This document shows positions 34,124-46,145 of a stretch of DNA of 64,000 bases, piece by piece. The notes below the pieces were generated by a model that saw only the letters and a program-made list of their open reading frames with translations, made no database searches and was not told the DNA's origin. The first letter of the stretch is position 1, and each line of letters starts with the position of its first letter. Source of the stretch: Norana najaformis (taxonomy: Eukaryota; Annelida; Clitellata; Crassiclitellata; Hormogastridae); NCBI GenBank assembly GCA_964023275.1, contig OZ029919.1, forward strand, positions 4,631,367 through 4,695,366, in the 5' to 3' direction. A program made the position numbers and the translations under genes.

Positions 34124-37100
34124 CTAGTCGACGAGAGGTCCGAAGTAGAGAGTGAACGGACTCTTTTCATCCTGTGAGAACCAGAAATCATAGCAGGCAT
34201 AAATGAACTCGTCTTGGCTCAGCTTCCCATCGTGATTGACATCGATTGCCTGGAAAGTCTCTTTTGTGAACGACGTATCTGGTACTCCAAGCTGGTGAAA
34301 CATTCTACGGTGCTCGTCCTCCTGCAGGTACCCGTCACGGTTGACGTCCATTTGGTCGAAAAAACCAAGAATCACACCCGAAATACATTGCATCAGCTCG
34401 GGGTTGTAAAACTGCTTCGCCATTGAGTCGACGAACTGCTCTACCGTCAATCGTTTCTTGTCGTTGGTTACGGCCGTCTTCATGAACTGATCCCACAACT
34501 AAGTAATCAGTAAGCAATCTATCTTTATAACTGCTTGACAAACACTCGCACTTTACACACAACATTGTATGCAAAGTAGTAAATATACAAGCACATTGAC
34601 ATTTAAGGGATCAGTTAATTGATGCAATGTAATATACCGATGTACAGAGTTTCGTTCACAATATTTTAGAGTCTATTGCTAGAAAGACGGTATCGTTATT
34701 GTAATCGTTTCCTTGTGTTTCGTGCGCAGAAGCCAAGGAACCCATGATGCATACGTAACAACACTCGGTAGTTGAAAATTTCTGGAGATTAGGCACAACA
34801 TTTGGAACGGCAGCTACTCATCTAGTTCTGGGTCTAATGGTATAGGGAAGGTTTGAAAAACAATTGCATGGATGCTTTGAAATGTGATTGACTGGCGTTC
34901 AGGAAGATGTCGTCCGTCTTGTATCTCCAGAGGCATTACTGAGGATTCGTCATAGCTTTGATATAAAATTGTGAGTGACAGTTGTACAAAGAGATGGCTG
35001 GTTTCCCTCGCATCCCTGAAATGTGACTTAGGCTTCGCCCCAATTCCGTAATGAATGCCGGGCTATAACTGTTAATGAAACCAAGGTTTCAAAGGCTATG
35101 GAAACGAAGTCCTGTATTTTGATGAGTAGGACGCATTTAACATTTTGAAACAATGCGGTTGGGAAAAATGTTGAATATTCATAACTAACAGCATCATATT
35201 TTAAGTGTTTGTTCGCTTTCGAAGCAAAGCTCCAATTATCATAAGCATCTCACGTTTCCAAGTTGAGTTTTAAGATGTTCCGTCTTCTTCTTGTCTGCAT
35301 TCTCAAACTTCGAGAATCGAATCGCCTTCGCGATCCAGTCCTCTTTCGATATGACTCTATCCTTGTCGAAGTCGAAGAGCAAGAAATACGTCCTCATCTT
35401 TCTCTTCCAAAACTCAGACATTCTGCACCAAGATACAATCGATTTCTAAATTCAGGCATAAATATAAGAACGGAATCATAATTTTAAAGACTTTTCAGTT
35501 TTTGGCTGTTTTTTTCAGAGTGACTTATCTGTGAATTTGTGCCGCCTCCAAACTACAAAAACCTGTTATGGGCGCTTGAAACCTCTTTCGCCAGGGCTGG
35601 ACTGTGTTGAAATTTTATGTTAGGCCTACAGGTCACTAATTATAAAAGTTCATGTATTTAGTAACCTTCTGTTTGCGCAAAGTTGATTGAGCAAGAGCGA
35701 AAAACTTCAGTTTTGGTTTCAGTTTAACTCAGTTGCAAGAGTGGCACTGAGCAGCATGCACAGCCTTCTCAATGTCTTCCATAAAATAAAATGGAAACAA
35801 ATATACAAGATGGTGTCATAAGTTAGTGTAATAATGTCTGAATGCCAGTTAAACAGTCGAAATGCTAGTATTTGCACAATCTGGCATTCATTTGGAAACA
35901 AAAAACCTCGTCGAGGAATTCGAAAACTTCAAGTCGGTAGGTGAGGTGATTTTCAACCCTCCCTTGCACACAAAGAGTAGGCCTAACAAAATGTGAGCCT
36001 CGTTCTTTGATTTATGGTCGGGACTTCCTGATTTGAAACTGTACTACGACAACTAGAAAGACTCAGATTATAAACATTCATCATTAAAATATTGGAAAAG
36101 TTTGAATACGGTTTTCAAATGAAACGGAACGCATGACAGGCCCGTCTTGAACTCAAAAATTGTAGACTGCAGGAAGAAGAAACTATTAATGATTTTAATT
36201 TCAGATGCAAGCTGTGAAGTGTATATTTCGAGGCGTTAAAGAAAATAACAATAGATTGATATAACAACTTCTATTTGGAACGAAACACCGAGAAATACAA
36301 CACCCGATACTGCACAAGTCTGAGAGCAGAAATGAATTTAGATTTTACACTGGATATTGCTAGAACTTGTGAAACAGTGCTGCAGCTTATGAACATGCTA
36401 AACAATCCAATAAGGTAATAGTGTGTCTGTGATGAGACACAAGCTGCAGTAGCTATATGGCCAGTGTTGAGGAAAGGACCATGATGACGGATTATGCCCA
36501 GCTCTTAATGACCTGTGTAACGCTTGCCGAAGAAAATGGCACTGGAAAAATATGTAGAACACGAAATTGGAAAGTCATTGGATCCAGTTTCCACAGCTGC
36601 AGGTGGCTTTGTCTGATACACAACGCATCCAAAATCATCCAATCAAAGACATTGACAGGAGAGACGATGGAAGCGAACAGGGTGAAATTTAAGATGAGAT
36701 CCGATACAGGAGCACAGGGCAACTTTCTGCCAATGTCAATGTATTAGCAGATGTTCCAGACCGATACCGAAGTAAGCTTCTCTTTCAAGCCTCGAGCTTC
36801 AATGCAAGTACAAAGATCATCGAGGGCATATGGAGACAGAAGAAACATTACTATGTAATTACTGCTCAAAGTATCAATTGCTGGTCGTGGTTAAGCACAA
36901 TCGGGTTGAATGCCAAATTGGAAAGGAAACCATGGGGGTTGATGGCAGTACATATCAACTACTCCATCGCCTGGTTGTTGCATGTCCTAGATTTTAGCAA
37001 GTGCATTGATGCGCCAGCGAAAACATTTGAATAGCGGGCGTCTCTAAAGAATGCCTTGGATGGTTATCGAAAATCCATACACATTCTTCAACAAAAAAAG

Positions 37101-37489
37101 TTGTGTGAGGATTGTTTATTTAATTATAATTGTAGTCGTAATTTGAAGTTTAGACAACGCTGTTTCAAGAAAAAAGATAAAGAAAAACAAAGAAAAAGAT
37201 AAGGTAATGAGTGTCCCTCACTACACTAACCTAAAGGATGTAAAATGTCATTAACAGCAGAGACTTCTAATGGCTGATCTACAAAATACATACTATCGTA
37301 AAGATGTCGAAAATTTTAAATTCACCGAAAAATGAAGAAAGACTAAACACAGTCCCTATATAAAAGTGTGCACAATGTAATTCGTGACAGCCTAACATAG
37401 ACTACTTACGTATCGGAGTTGCGATAGTTATTGCGAGTTGCAAGACGTCGTCCAAAAGTTCCGACTTCGAATAAACCAAATAGATCCAT
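34124..37489 (-). CDS. EF-hand protein beta2, three coding exons
   Basis: Exon 1, 37489-37410 (26 codons plus 2 bases), starts MDLFGLFEVG and ends NNYRNSD; donor GTAAGTAG. Exon 2 begins at 35422 after GGTGCAG and gives one base that completes a Thr codon, then MSEFW..., to 35254; donor GTGAGA. Exon 3, 34498-34124, acceptor TTACTTAG. Total 207 aa. EF loops (exon 2/3): DFDKDRVISKED (Arg at position 6), DVNRDGYLQEDE, DVNHDGKLSQDE. It ends YFGPLVD. Exon 1 is a short basic/aromatic extension with a strong ATG context (GCCATGG). It is repeated in beta3 with the same phase, which supports it. This is the only undamaged beta with all exons. Introns: 37409-35423 (contains an LTR fossil) and 35253-34499. 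Confidence 0.78.
36457..36900 (+). mobile_element. Ty3/gypsy-like LTR element fragment (fossil)
   Basis: A short broken piece in beta2's first intron, on the opposite strand. It contains a DTGAQ-N-LP word like the aspartic protease active site of gypsy-type pol. No LTRs, RT or integrase are seen. It predates the unit duplication, since three other units have it. Confidence 0.5.
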
Positions 37490-38407
37490 GGCATATATAT
37501 AGACCCTATATACTGCACAGAGGTAAACCCATTGCAGCCCACATTCACGTCTTCACCCAAAGTTAATTACCCTCTATCCATTCAAGTGCAGAGAAATTAA
37601 TCATTATTCTTCGGCTTCAAATCTAATTAGTTTTATCGACTTTCTATATTTAATTTAGCTAATTTAACAAATTTATGGCTACTATCATGCGTGGACTGTT
37701 TTAATATTATTTCAAATAAATCGATGGCAAAGTTGATATTTTTCAGCAAATATTCTTTATGTTCTTAAAATGCCTCCGTTGTTATCATTTGCATTGTTTG
37801 CCGAATTCATCAGATACCGATAAGCGTAAGAGATAGGACGTGAAAATTAAAGAAAATAGGGTTTTGTGTGCCTTTATCAAAAATTAATTTTTTTATTACA
37901 AGAATATATTCAATTTAATAACATTTTATGTTTCAAATAATAGATAATACGCAAAGACTTTATTTGGCAATCGGATGCATTAGATCATGTAACGCCAGAC
38001 TTGAATAATATTAACACTGTTTTTGTGACCGTCATCAAAGGCGGAAATTTATGAACGAGTAATAAGAAGGCCTTATTGACACCTATTTTCCTGCAAAACC
38101 AGTGAAATACCTTCTAGCAACTGTAGCAATGTCGCAGCCTATAATTCCCAGTTGAAAGATTACTTCTTTTCTTTCTGAAATTATGTGATGACAGATGATA
38201 ACTGACGATGAAAACAACTGTGGGGGTGGTGATGATGATAATACTTCTATCATTACCATTACTTCTACTACAATTACTATCGCTGCAAACGTCTTGCGAT
38301 TGCAATTCAACCATTCAATGCCGTTGCCTTTCATAACACTTGCTATATCTGCAGTGAAGGAGTAGTTGTTCCAGACGACATTTGATAATTTTCGACATTT
38401 TTGAAGT
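37490..38407. other. Upstream region of beta2
   Basis: TATA-like runs lie within 30 bases of the exon 1 ATG. No other gene. Colinear with 42962-43870 and 52756-53690. Confidence 0.4.
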
Positions 38408-38592
38408 CTTAAAAAGATATAACTAGTATTAAAACTACTGGTACTACCACTACTACCACTACTACTACTACTACTATCACTGCTACTACTGCAACAACTA
38501 CTACTACTGCTACTACTACTACTACTAATACTACCAATAATTATAATAATCGCTGTTATTATTATTATTATTATTATTATTATAAAAAAATC
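38408..38592. repeat. (ACT)n then (TTA)n microsatellites
   Basis: Imperfect CTA/ACT triplets followed by ATT units. The poly-Ser frame on the minus strand is an artefact. Counterparts: 43879-43965 and 53695-53840. Confidence 0.9.
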
Positions 38593-38879
38593 TAACAATT
38601 AAATTTGACAATAAAATTAAATGATAAATAATTGGGAGGACAATTTAGTAATAATAGTAATCACTATAAGAAAATGTTTACTTTAATGATAAAAATATTA
38701 TTATTATTATTTTTTTATATTATTAATAATAAAATCAAGAAATCAAAATAAATGTTAAATAGTTGGGCAGAAAATTAAATGCTATAAATAATAATAATCG
38801 TTAGTAGAAATGAATAACTTAAAAAACAACAGCAGCAGCAGCAACAACAACAACAATAATAATAAAAATGCTGACACTG
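38593..38879. repeat. AT-rich DNA with TAA and (CAG/CAA)n runs
   Basis: Low-complexity sequence between the microsatellite and the R2-like remnant; no gene. Confidence 0.6.
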
Positions 38880-39263
38880 ATGATAATAATGGTCTCACGC
38901 TTATCCCGTAATGGCCTCAGTCTATTTTGGGGTGTTACAGCGATTGACGCGGTGGCTCATTATTACTACCACGCAATTGCTGCAAATGCCGAGGCAGCCG
39001 CAGAGCTTGCCGTTTCCAGAAAGAAAGCGAAGTACAGTCAACTTCATTCAATGCACAACTTTAAACCACTGGCATTCGAAACTCTTGGCCCCATTTATGG
39101 CACTGAACTTGATCTTATCGCGAACGTTGGGCGATATCTAACTCAAACTCAAGATCATAAAGAAACTTGTTATTTCTTCCAGCGTGTAGCTATAGCACTT
39201 GAGACTTCCAATGCCGTCGCCTTCCGTAGCGCCTTAGCCATGGCTGAACGTGGTAAAATGTAG
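38880..39263 (+). mobile_element. Second R2-like subfamily, RLE/C-terminal remnant
   Basis: The frame has SRNGLSLFWGVTAIDAVAH, AAAELAVSRKKAKYSQL, LAFETLGPIYG and YFFQRVAIALETSNAVAFR, ending MAERGKM. It aligns with WDVTVSDT...KRLKYA...ALETSG...LLQRLSVAVQRGN of the main family but is well diverged. The catalytic-type WDVT is WGVT here. Only the last 130 codons survive. Copies: 44228-44610, 54040-54412. Confidence 0.65.
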
Positions 39264-39771
39264 GCGTTCCAGATGATTCATCATTTTCTCCTGATATTTT
39301 TTAATCATAAACGATCATATATAACGCGGAGAAAACAGTAACAAAAATAAAATAAATATAATAATAATAACTTTAATAATGATGATGATAATAATAAACC
39401 TAATGACAATATCAGGATTGGCTAATCTTTATTGAGGTTAAACATTTCATTTCTCCGAAGCATTTTTAAGTCCTGACGATCAAATGTACCTCAAGCAAAA
39501 TCTAATATATTAAAATCTAGCCTCTCCAGCTTAGTGCTACACGACGCTAGTTCGGTAGAATATTTCTTCTGAGGAAAACCACTGTCGCTCCCCGCCAGCT
39601 ATGCTTCACTATCGCTGTCCCTCTCTCCTATTTCCATATTTTCCCTCCCTCCCCACCTCCCTGCTTTGCTTGACTAAGACTTTGAGATATTTTATCTTTG
39701 ATCGATAATAGTGAAAGTTCGATTGATTTTTCTTCTCTCATGGTTCACCTCGGATGAAAACTTTTTTGACA
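39264..39771. other. Start of unit U3: tail, (TAA)n and truncated unit flank
   Basis: From about 39380 it is colinear with 910-1285 of U1, then breaks off at 39771 directly into beta3 exon sequence. Confidence 0.6.
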
Positions 39772-42700
39772 GCTTTGACGTATCTGGTACTCCAGCTTGG
39801 TGAAACAGTCTAAGATGCTCGTCCTCCTGTAGGTACCCGTCGCGGTTGATGTCCATTTGGTCGAAAAAACCAAGAATCACACCCGAAATACATTGCATCA
39901 GCTCTGGGTTGTAAAACTGCTTCGCCATTGAGTCGACGAACTGATCTACCGTCAATCGTTTCTTGTCGTTGGTTACGGCCGTCTTCATGAACTGCTCCCA
40001 CATCTAAGTAAGCAGTAAGCAATCGTTATTATTGCTTGACAAACACTCGCACTTTACAAAGAACATTATATGCAAAATAGTAAATGTACAAGCACATTGA
40101 TATTTAAAGGATCATTCAATTGATGCAATTTACTACAGAGTTTCGTTCACAATATTTTAGAGTCTATTGCTAGAAAGACGGCATCGTTATTATAATCGTT
40201 TCCTTGTGTTTCGTGCGCAGAAGCCAAGGAACCCATGATGCATACGTAACAACACTCGGAAGTTGAAAATTTCTGGAGATTAGGCACAACATTTGGAACG
40301 GCGGACACTCATCCAGTTCTGGGTCTAATGGTATAGGGAAGGTTTGAAAAACTACTGCATGGATGCTTTGAATTGAGAATGACGGGCGTTCTGAATGATG
40401 TCGTCCGTCTTATATATCCAGAGGCATTACTGAGATTTCGTCATAGTTTTGATATAAAATTGTGAGTGACAGTTGTAGGAAGAGATGGCTAGTTTCCATC
40501 GCATCCCTGAAATGGGAGTTAGGCTTCGCCCCAATTCCGTAATGAATGCCGGGCTAGTACTGCTAATGAAACCAACGGTTTCAAAGGCTAGAGAAGCAAA
40601 TTCGTGTATTTTGATGAGTAGGCCGCACTTAACATTTTGGAGCTATGCGGTTTGGAAAAATTTTGAATATTCAAAACTAACAGCATCATATTTTAAGTAT
40701 TGGTTCGCTTTCTAAGCAAAGCTATAATTATCATAAGCATCTCACGTTATCAAATTGATCTTTAAGATGTTCCGCCTTCTTCTTGTCTGCTTTCTCAAAC
40801 TTTGAGAATCGAATCGCCATCGCAATCCAGTCCTCCTTCGATATGACTCTATCCTTGTCGAAGTCGAAGAGCAAGAAATACGTCCTCATCTTTCTCTTCC
40901 AAAACTCAGACATCCTGCGCCAAAACACAATCGATTTCTAAATTCAAGCATAAATATAAAAACGGAATCATAATTTTTAAGTCTTTTCAGTTGTTGGCTG
41001 TCTTTTCAGAGTGACCTATCTGTGAATTTGCACCGCCTCCAAACTACAAAAACCTGTTATCGGCGCCAGGGCTGGACCGTGTTGAAATTTTATGTTAGGC
41101 CTAAAGAGCACTAATTATAAAACATCATGTATTTAGTAACCTTCTGTTTGCGCAAAGTTGATTGGGCAAGAGTGAAAAACTTCAGTTTAGGTTCCAGTTT
41201 AACTCATTTGCAAGAATGGCACTGAGCAGCATGCACAGCCTTCTCAATGTCTTCCATAAATAAAATGGAAACCAATATAGAAGATGGTGTCATAAGGTAG
41301 TGCAATAATGTCTGAATGCCAGTTAAACAGTCGATATGCTGGAATTTACTCAATCCAGCATTATTTAGGAATAAAAAACCTCGTCGAAGAATTCGAAAAC
41401 TTCAAGTCGGTAGGTGAGGTGATATTCAACTCTCCCTGGTAAACAAAGAGTAGGCGTAACAAAGTGATTGCTTCTTTCTTGGATCTATGCCCGGGACTTC
41501 TTGATTTGAAATTGTACAACTGCAAACAGAAAGACGCAGATTATGAATATTCATCTTTAGAACATCGGGAAAGTGTGAATACCGTTTTCAAATGAAACGG
41601 AACTCATGACAGGCCCGCCTTGAACTTCAAACATTTTAGACTGCAGGAAGAAGAAACTATTCATGATTTTAATTTCGGATGCAAGATGCAAAGTGAAAAT
41701 TTTGAGACCTTCAAGAAACTCACGTGAGATTGATAAAACAACTTATATATGGAACGAAACACCGAAAAGTACAACACCCGATACTGCAAACAGTCTGAGA
41801 GCAGAAATAAATTTAGATTCTACAATGGACATTGGTAAAACGTGTGAAACAGTGCGACAGCATATGAACTCGCCAAACAATCCAAAAAGGTAATAGTGTG
41901 TCTGTGATGAGACACAAGCTGCAGTAGCTATGTGGCCAGTGGTGAGGAAAGGAACATGATGACGGATAATACCAAGCTCTTAATGACTTGTGTAATGCTT
42001 GCCGAAGAAAATGGCATTGGAAATATATGTAGAACACGAAAGAAGGAAAGTAATTGAAACCAGTTTCCACAGCTGCAGATGGAATTGTCTGATACACAAC
42101 GCAACTAAAGTTCAATCAAAGACATAGGAGAGACGATGAAAGTAAACAGGGTGAAATTTGAGATGAAACTCGATACAGTAGCATAGTACAACATTCTGCC
42201 AATGTCAGTGTATAAGCAAATGTTCCACACCGATATGGAAGTAAGCTTCTCTTCCAAGCCTCGAGGTTCATTACAAGTACTAACAGCATTGACGGCATTT
42301 GAAGGCAGAAGAATACATTACTATGTAATTAATGCTCAAATTATCAATTACTGGTCGAGGTTGAGCACAATCGGGATGAATGCCACAATCCGTAAGTAAG
42401 TCCGTTTCGAATGCCAAATTGGAAAGAAGGCCTTGGGGTCTGATGGCGACGGTCTGTAGTACAAGTCACCTACTCCATTGATTACTGCTTGATGCATATC
42501 CTATATTTTGGCAAGTACATTGATGCGCCAGTGGGAACGTTTGAATAGCGAGCGACTATAAAGAATGGCTTGGCTGGTTATTAAAAAAATGCACATTTTC
42601 AACAAAAAAGTTATTGCATGAGCATTCTCAATTTAATTATAATTGCAAATGTAATTTGAAGTTCAGGTAACGCCGTTTCAAGATAATCTAATGAGCGGCA

Positions 42701-42961
42701 TTCACTACACTAGCCTAAAAGATGTATAATGTCATTCAGAGCAGAATATTGTAATGGCTGATCTAGCAACTGCTATCCTACAGATGTCGGAAATTTTAAA
42801 AAAGAAAGTCAACGCTACTAAGTCATTATAGTAGAGTGTGCTTAACAGATACAATGTGACAGTCAAATACAGAATACTTACGTATCGGAGTTGCGATAGT
42901 TGTTTCGAGTTGCAAGACGTCGTCCAAAAGTTCCGACTTTGAGTAAACCAAATAGATCCAT
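39772..42961 (-). pseudogene. EF-hand gene beta3, 3'-truncated
   Basis: Exon 1 is 42961-42882 (MDLFGLLKVG ... NNYRNSD plus 2 bases, donor GTAAGTAT). Exon 2 is 40914-40746; the acceptor gives ACG, again Thr before MSEFW. EF1 loop: DFDKDRVISKED. Exon 3 starts at 40003 (MWEQFMKTAV) with EF3 DINRDGYLQEDE, but ends after GVPDTS at 39772, where a deletion of about 10 kb joined unrelated flank. EF4 and the normal end are gone. The frame runs on to 39692 through foreign sequence (KLSKKFSSEV...). It still has both splice junctions, so a truncated protein of about 160 aa is possible. Confidence 0.75.
41930..42410 (+). mobile_element. Ty3/gypsy-like LTR element fragment (fossil), U3
   Basis: Counterpart of 36457-36900 in beta3's first intron; clearly broken, with no terminal repeats seen. 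Confidence 0.4.
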
Positions 42962-43878
42962 GGCATATATATATAGGCCCGATATAATGCACAGACGTAA
43001 ACGCATCGCAGCCCACATTCACGTCCTGACCCAAAGTTAAGTACCGAAGTAGGGACAAATTTATCATTGCATTATTCGTCGGCTTCAAATCTAATTAATT
43101 TTGTCGACTTTCTATATTTAATTTAGCTAATTTAACAAATTTATGGCTACTATCAAGCATGGACTGTTTTAATATTATTTCAAATAAATCGATGGCAAAG
43201 TTTATCTTTATCAGCAAATATTCTTTACATGCTTGTGTTATTATCATTTGCATTGTAAACCGAATTCATCAGAAACCGATATGCGTGAGAGTTAGGACGT
43301 ATAGATTAAACAAAAGTAGGGTTTATGGGCCTTTATCGAAATTTAATTTTTCTATTACAAGAATTTATTCTATTCAATTACATTTTATGTTCGAATAAGA
43401 GGTGATCCGCAAAGAATTTATTTGGCAATATTTAGATCATTTGGGGCCAGACCTATATAATATTAATGTTTTGTGATTGTCATAAAATTTGGATATTTTA
43501 TGGAAAAGGCTAATTAGAAGGCCTCAGTGACACCTTGTTTCCTGCAAAAACACTGAAATACCGTAGAGCAATTGTGGCAATGTCGCAGCCTAAAATTCCC
43601 TTTGAAAGATTACTTCTTTTTTACATGAACTTATATACTGATGATGACAGATGATAACTGACGATGATAACAACGGTGTTGGTGATGATGATGATACCTC
43701 TATTAACGCCATTACTGCTAAAACAATTCCTATCGCTGCAACTGTCTTGTGATTGCAATTCAACCGTTCAATGATGTTGCCTTTCATAACACTTGCTATA
43801 TCTGGAGTGAAGGAGTAGTTCCAGATGATTTTTGATGTTCTTTCAACATTTTTTAAGTCTTGATGGATCATCAAAAGA
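42962..43878. other. Upstream region of beta3
   Basis: Colinear with 37490-38407. TATA-like (TA)n runs lie just above the ATG. No other gene. Confidence 0.4.
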
Positions 43879-43892
43879 TACTACTACTACTG

Positions 43893-43931
<39 letters not shown>

Positions 43932-43965
43932 ATAATAATAATAATAATAATAAATATTACAATAA
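43879..43965. repeat. (CTA)n / (ATA)n microsatellite
   Basis: Triplet runs in the same place as 38408-38592. Confidence 0.9.
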
Positions 43966-44227
43966 TAACAATATAAATATTTAGCAATTGATATTGACAA
44001 TAAATAATAACAAATAATTGGAAGGACAATTTATTAATATTGATACTAATCATTATTAGAAGAAGTTTGCTTTGATAATAATAATATCTTTATTACCGTT
44101 ATTTTATTGGTATTTTATTATTAAAATGAATAATTAAAATAAATGTTAAATAATATGGAGGACAATTTAATAATACTAATAATAATAATAATTATTATTA
44201 TTATTATTATAATGATAATGATAATAA

Positions 44228-44610
44228 TCATGGTCTCACCCTTATCCCGTAATGGCCGCAGTCTATTCTGGGATGTTACAGTAACTGACGCTGTGGGTCA
44301 TTATTAATACCAGGCAACTGCTGCAACTTCCGGGGCAGCCGCAGACCTTGCGGTTTCCAGAAAGATTACGAAGTACAGTCAACTCCATTCAATATACCAC
44401 TTTAAACCACTAGCATTCGAAACTCTTGGCCCCATTTATTGCACTGAACTTGATCCTGTCGCGAACGTAGCAGGGCGTTATCTTACTCAAACTTCCGAAG
44501 ATCATAAAGAAACTTGTTAACTCTTCCAGCGTCTAGCTATAGCAACTGAGCCTTTCAATCCCGTTGCCTCCCGTAGCGCTTTAGCCATGGCTGAACGGGG
44601 TAAGATGTAG
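44228..44610 (+). mobile_element. Second R2-like subfamily remnant (U3/U4 border)
   Basis: Reads NGRSLFWDVTVTDAVGH in one frame, keeping WDVTV, then has several stops and shifts. Same family as 38880-39263. It is flanked by (TAA)n. Confidence 0.6.
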
Positions 44611-46145
44611 CCGTTCCAAATGATTTGTCATCTTCTTCTGACATGTTTTTAATTCCTGAGCTATCATATATGACGCTGGGAAAAACAATAATAATTATAA
44701 CAACAACAACAACTTCATTCCTAAGAAGCATTTTTAAGTCCTGAGGTTTAAATATACCTCAAGCAAACTCTAATTTAGTATAAAAAAACTGGCCACTCCC
44801 GCTTAAAGACACACGACGCTAATTTGGTGGAATGTCCCTTCGGAGGAAATCCACTCTTCCTCCCCGTTAGCTATGCTTCACTATCGCTGTCCATCTCACC
44901 TACATCCCTGTTTTCTCTCCCTCTCTCTCCCTGCTTTGCTCGAATAAGACTTTGAACCATTTTCTTTTTGATCGATAATAGTGGAAGATCGATTGATTTT
45001 TTCTCTCTCATGGTTGACCTCGGATGGAAGATTTTTAGCAGCTACAGCTTGGAAAGGCTCCTCTCAGCGCAAGCCACGGGTCATCAGCATTGTTAATATT
45101 AGGTGTATACGTAAGGCATGTAACAACAATGTCATTAGAAGGATTCAACTCTTCTTGTGTTCCTCGATATTGTTCAGTAAACTTTCAAAACATTTTTAGT
45201 TTTTCAAAAAAACTCAACTGCATCAATGTCAAGGTTTTTATAGGCCACAAGTTTCATTTAGATAGTCCGTGCATTGTTTTAACATCGCCTCAAGTTGCAA
45301 ATGATGAATTAAATCAATAAAGATAGATTCCTTTAACACTTATGCTCGCATTTACATATTGTCGACTCTACTGTTTAAGGATTATTGGTCCTTGCCTATG
45401 GTGCTCTTTATCTGAGACAATCAGCAAAACAATAGAAGAGAAGACCACAGAATATAGTATTGCAATAGTCGATTCTTGTCAAAATTAGGCTGTGTTTAAG
45501 GGTTTTTGATATTGAATCTAGAGTAGAGCGTAAATGTCGGATAGTTCTGAGGTGAAACAAAGATGTTCCAGATGTTGCGGATATTTTAGGATTTAGTGTC
45601 CAGTCAAGCACAACTTCTGAATCCTAATAATAAAGGATGGCGACGGTAAAGAAATGCAACTATACAGAGTGAAATGTAGGTTCACAGCAGGAGCGTGGAA
45701 AGCTCTAATGAGAACACTGACGGATTATTCCAAATCCATTTATTAGAACATCTGCCCAAGAAATTTACAACTAGCAGCAGTATATTTATTAAGCAACAAA
45801 GTTGAATTAATAAATGTCAATACATGAATATTATTTACTAATTCTAACACAACGTTCTTGCGGAGAGCAGAAATTCATACGATTCTATGGTGCGACATCG
45901 GCTGATGCCTCGCGCATTAGATACCGGCTCGTTACAAGTAGCTAACTACAACTAAAATTTTCCAAGTTCAATGTCTGATATATTAAAAAATTGCCGTAGT
46001 CAAGGCCAGCTATAAACAAAACTCTTGTCAGCTAATAAACCAAATGTTAGCAATGAACCACAACAAGCAATGTCACCAATGTAAAGCAGCTAAAGATGGA
46101 ATAAGCAAGCATGCGATTTTGCAATCAAACTCTCAGCAAAGTAAT
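44611..46145. other. Non-coding 3' flank of alpha3 (unit U4)
   Basis: Diverged counterpart of 946-3185. Most of the LINE1-family relic is deleted; only about 45890-45950 remains (GGCTGATGCCTCGCGCATTA). No gene. Confidence 0.5.

Noticed and set aside
36457-36900. Host aspartic protease gene
   Set aside because: Only a short piece with a DTGAQ word, repeated in other units and without the rest of a protease; treated as an LTR-element fossil.
37490-37520. TATA box for beta2
   Set aside because: TATATA runs lie within about 3-25 bases of the ATG, too close for a normal TATA-to-start distance; simple TA repeats are likely.
38083-38598. Ser-rich protein on the minus strand
   Set aside because: Driven by (ACT)n and (TTA)n runs.
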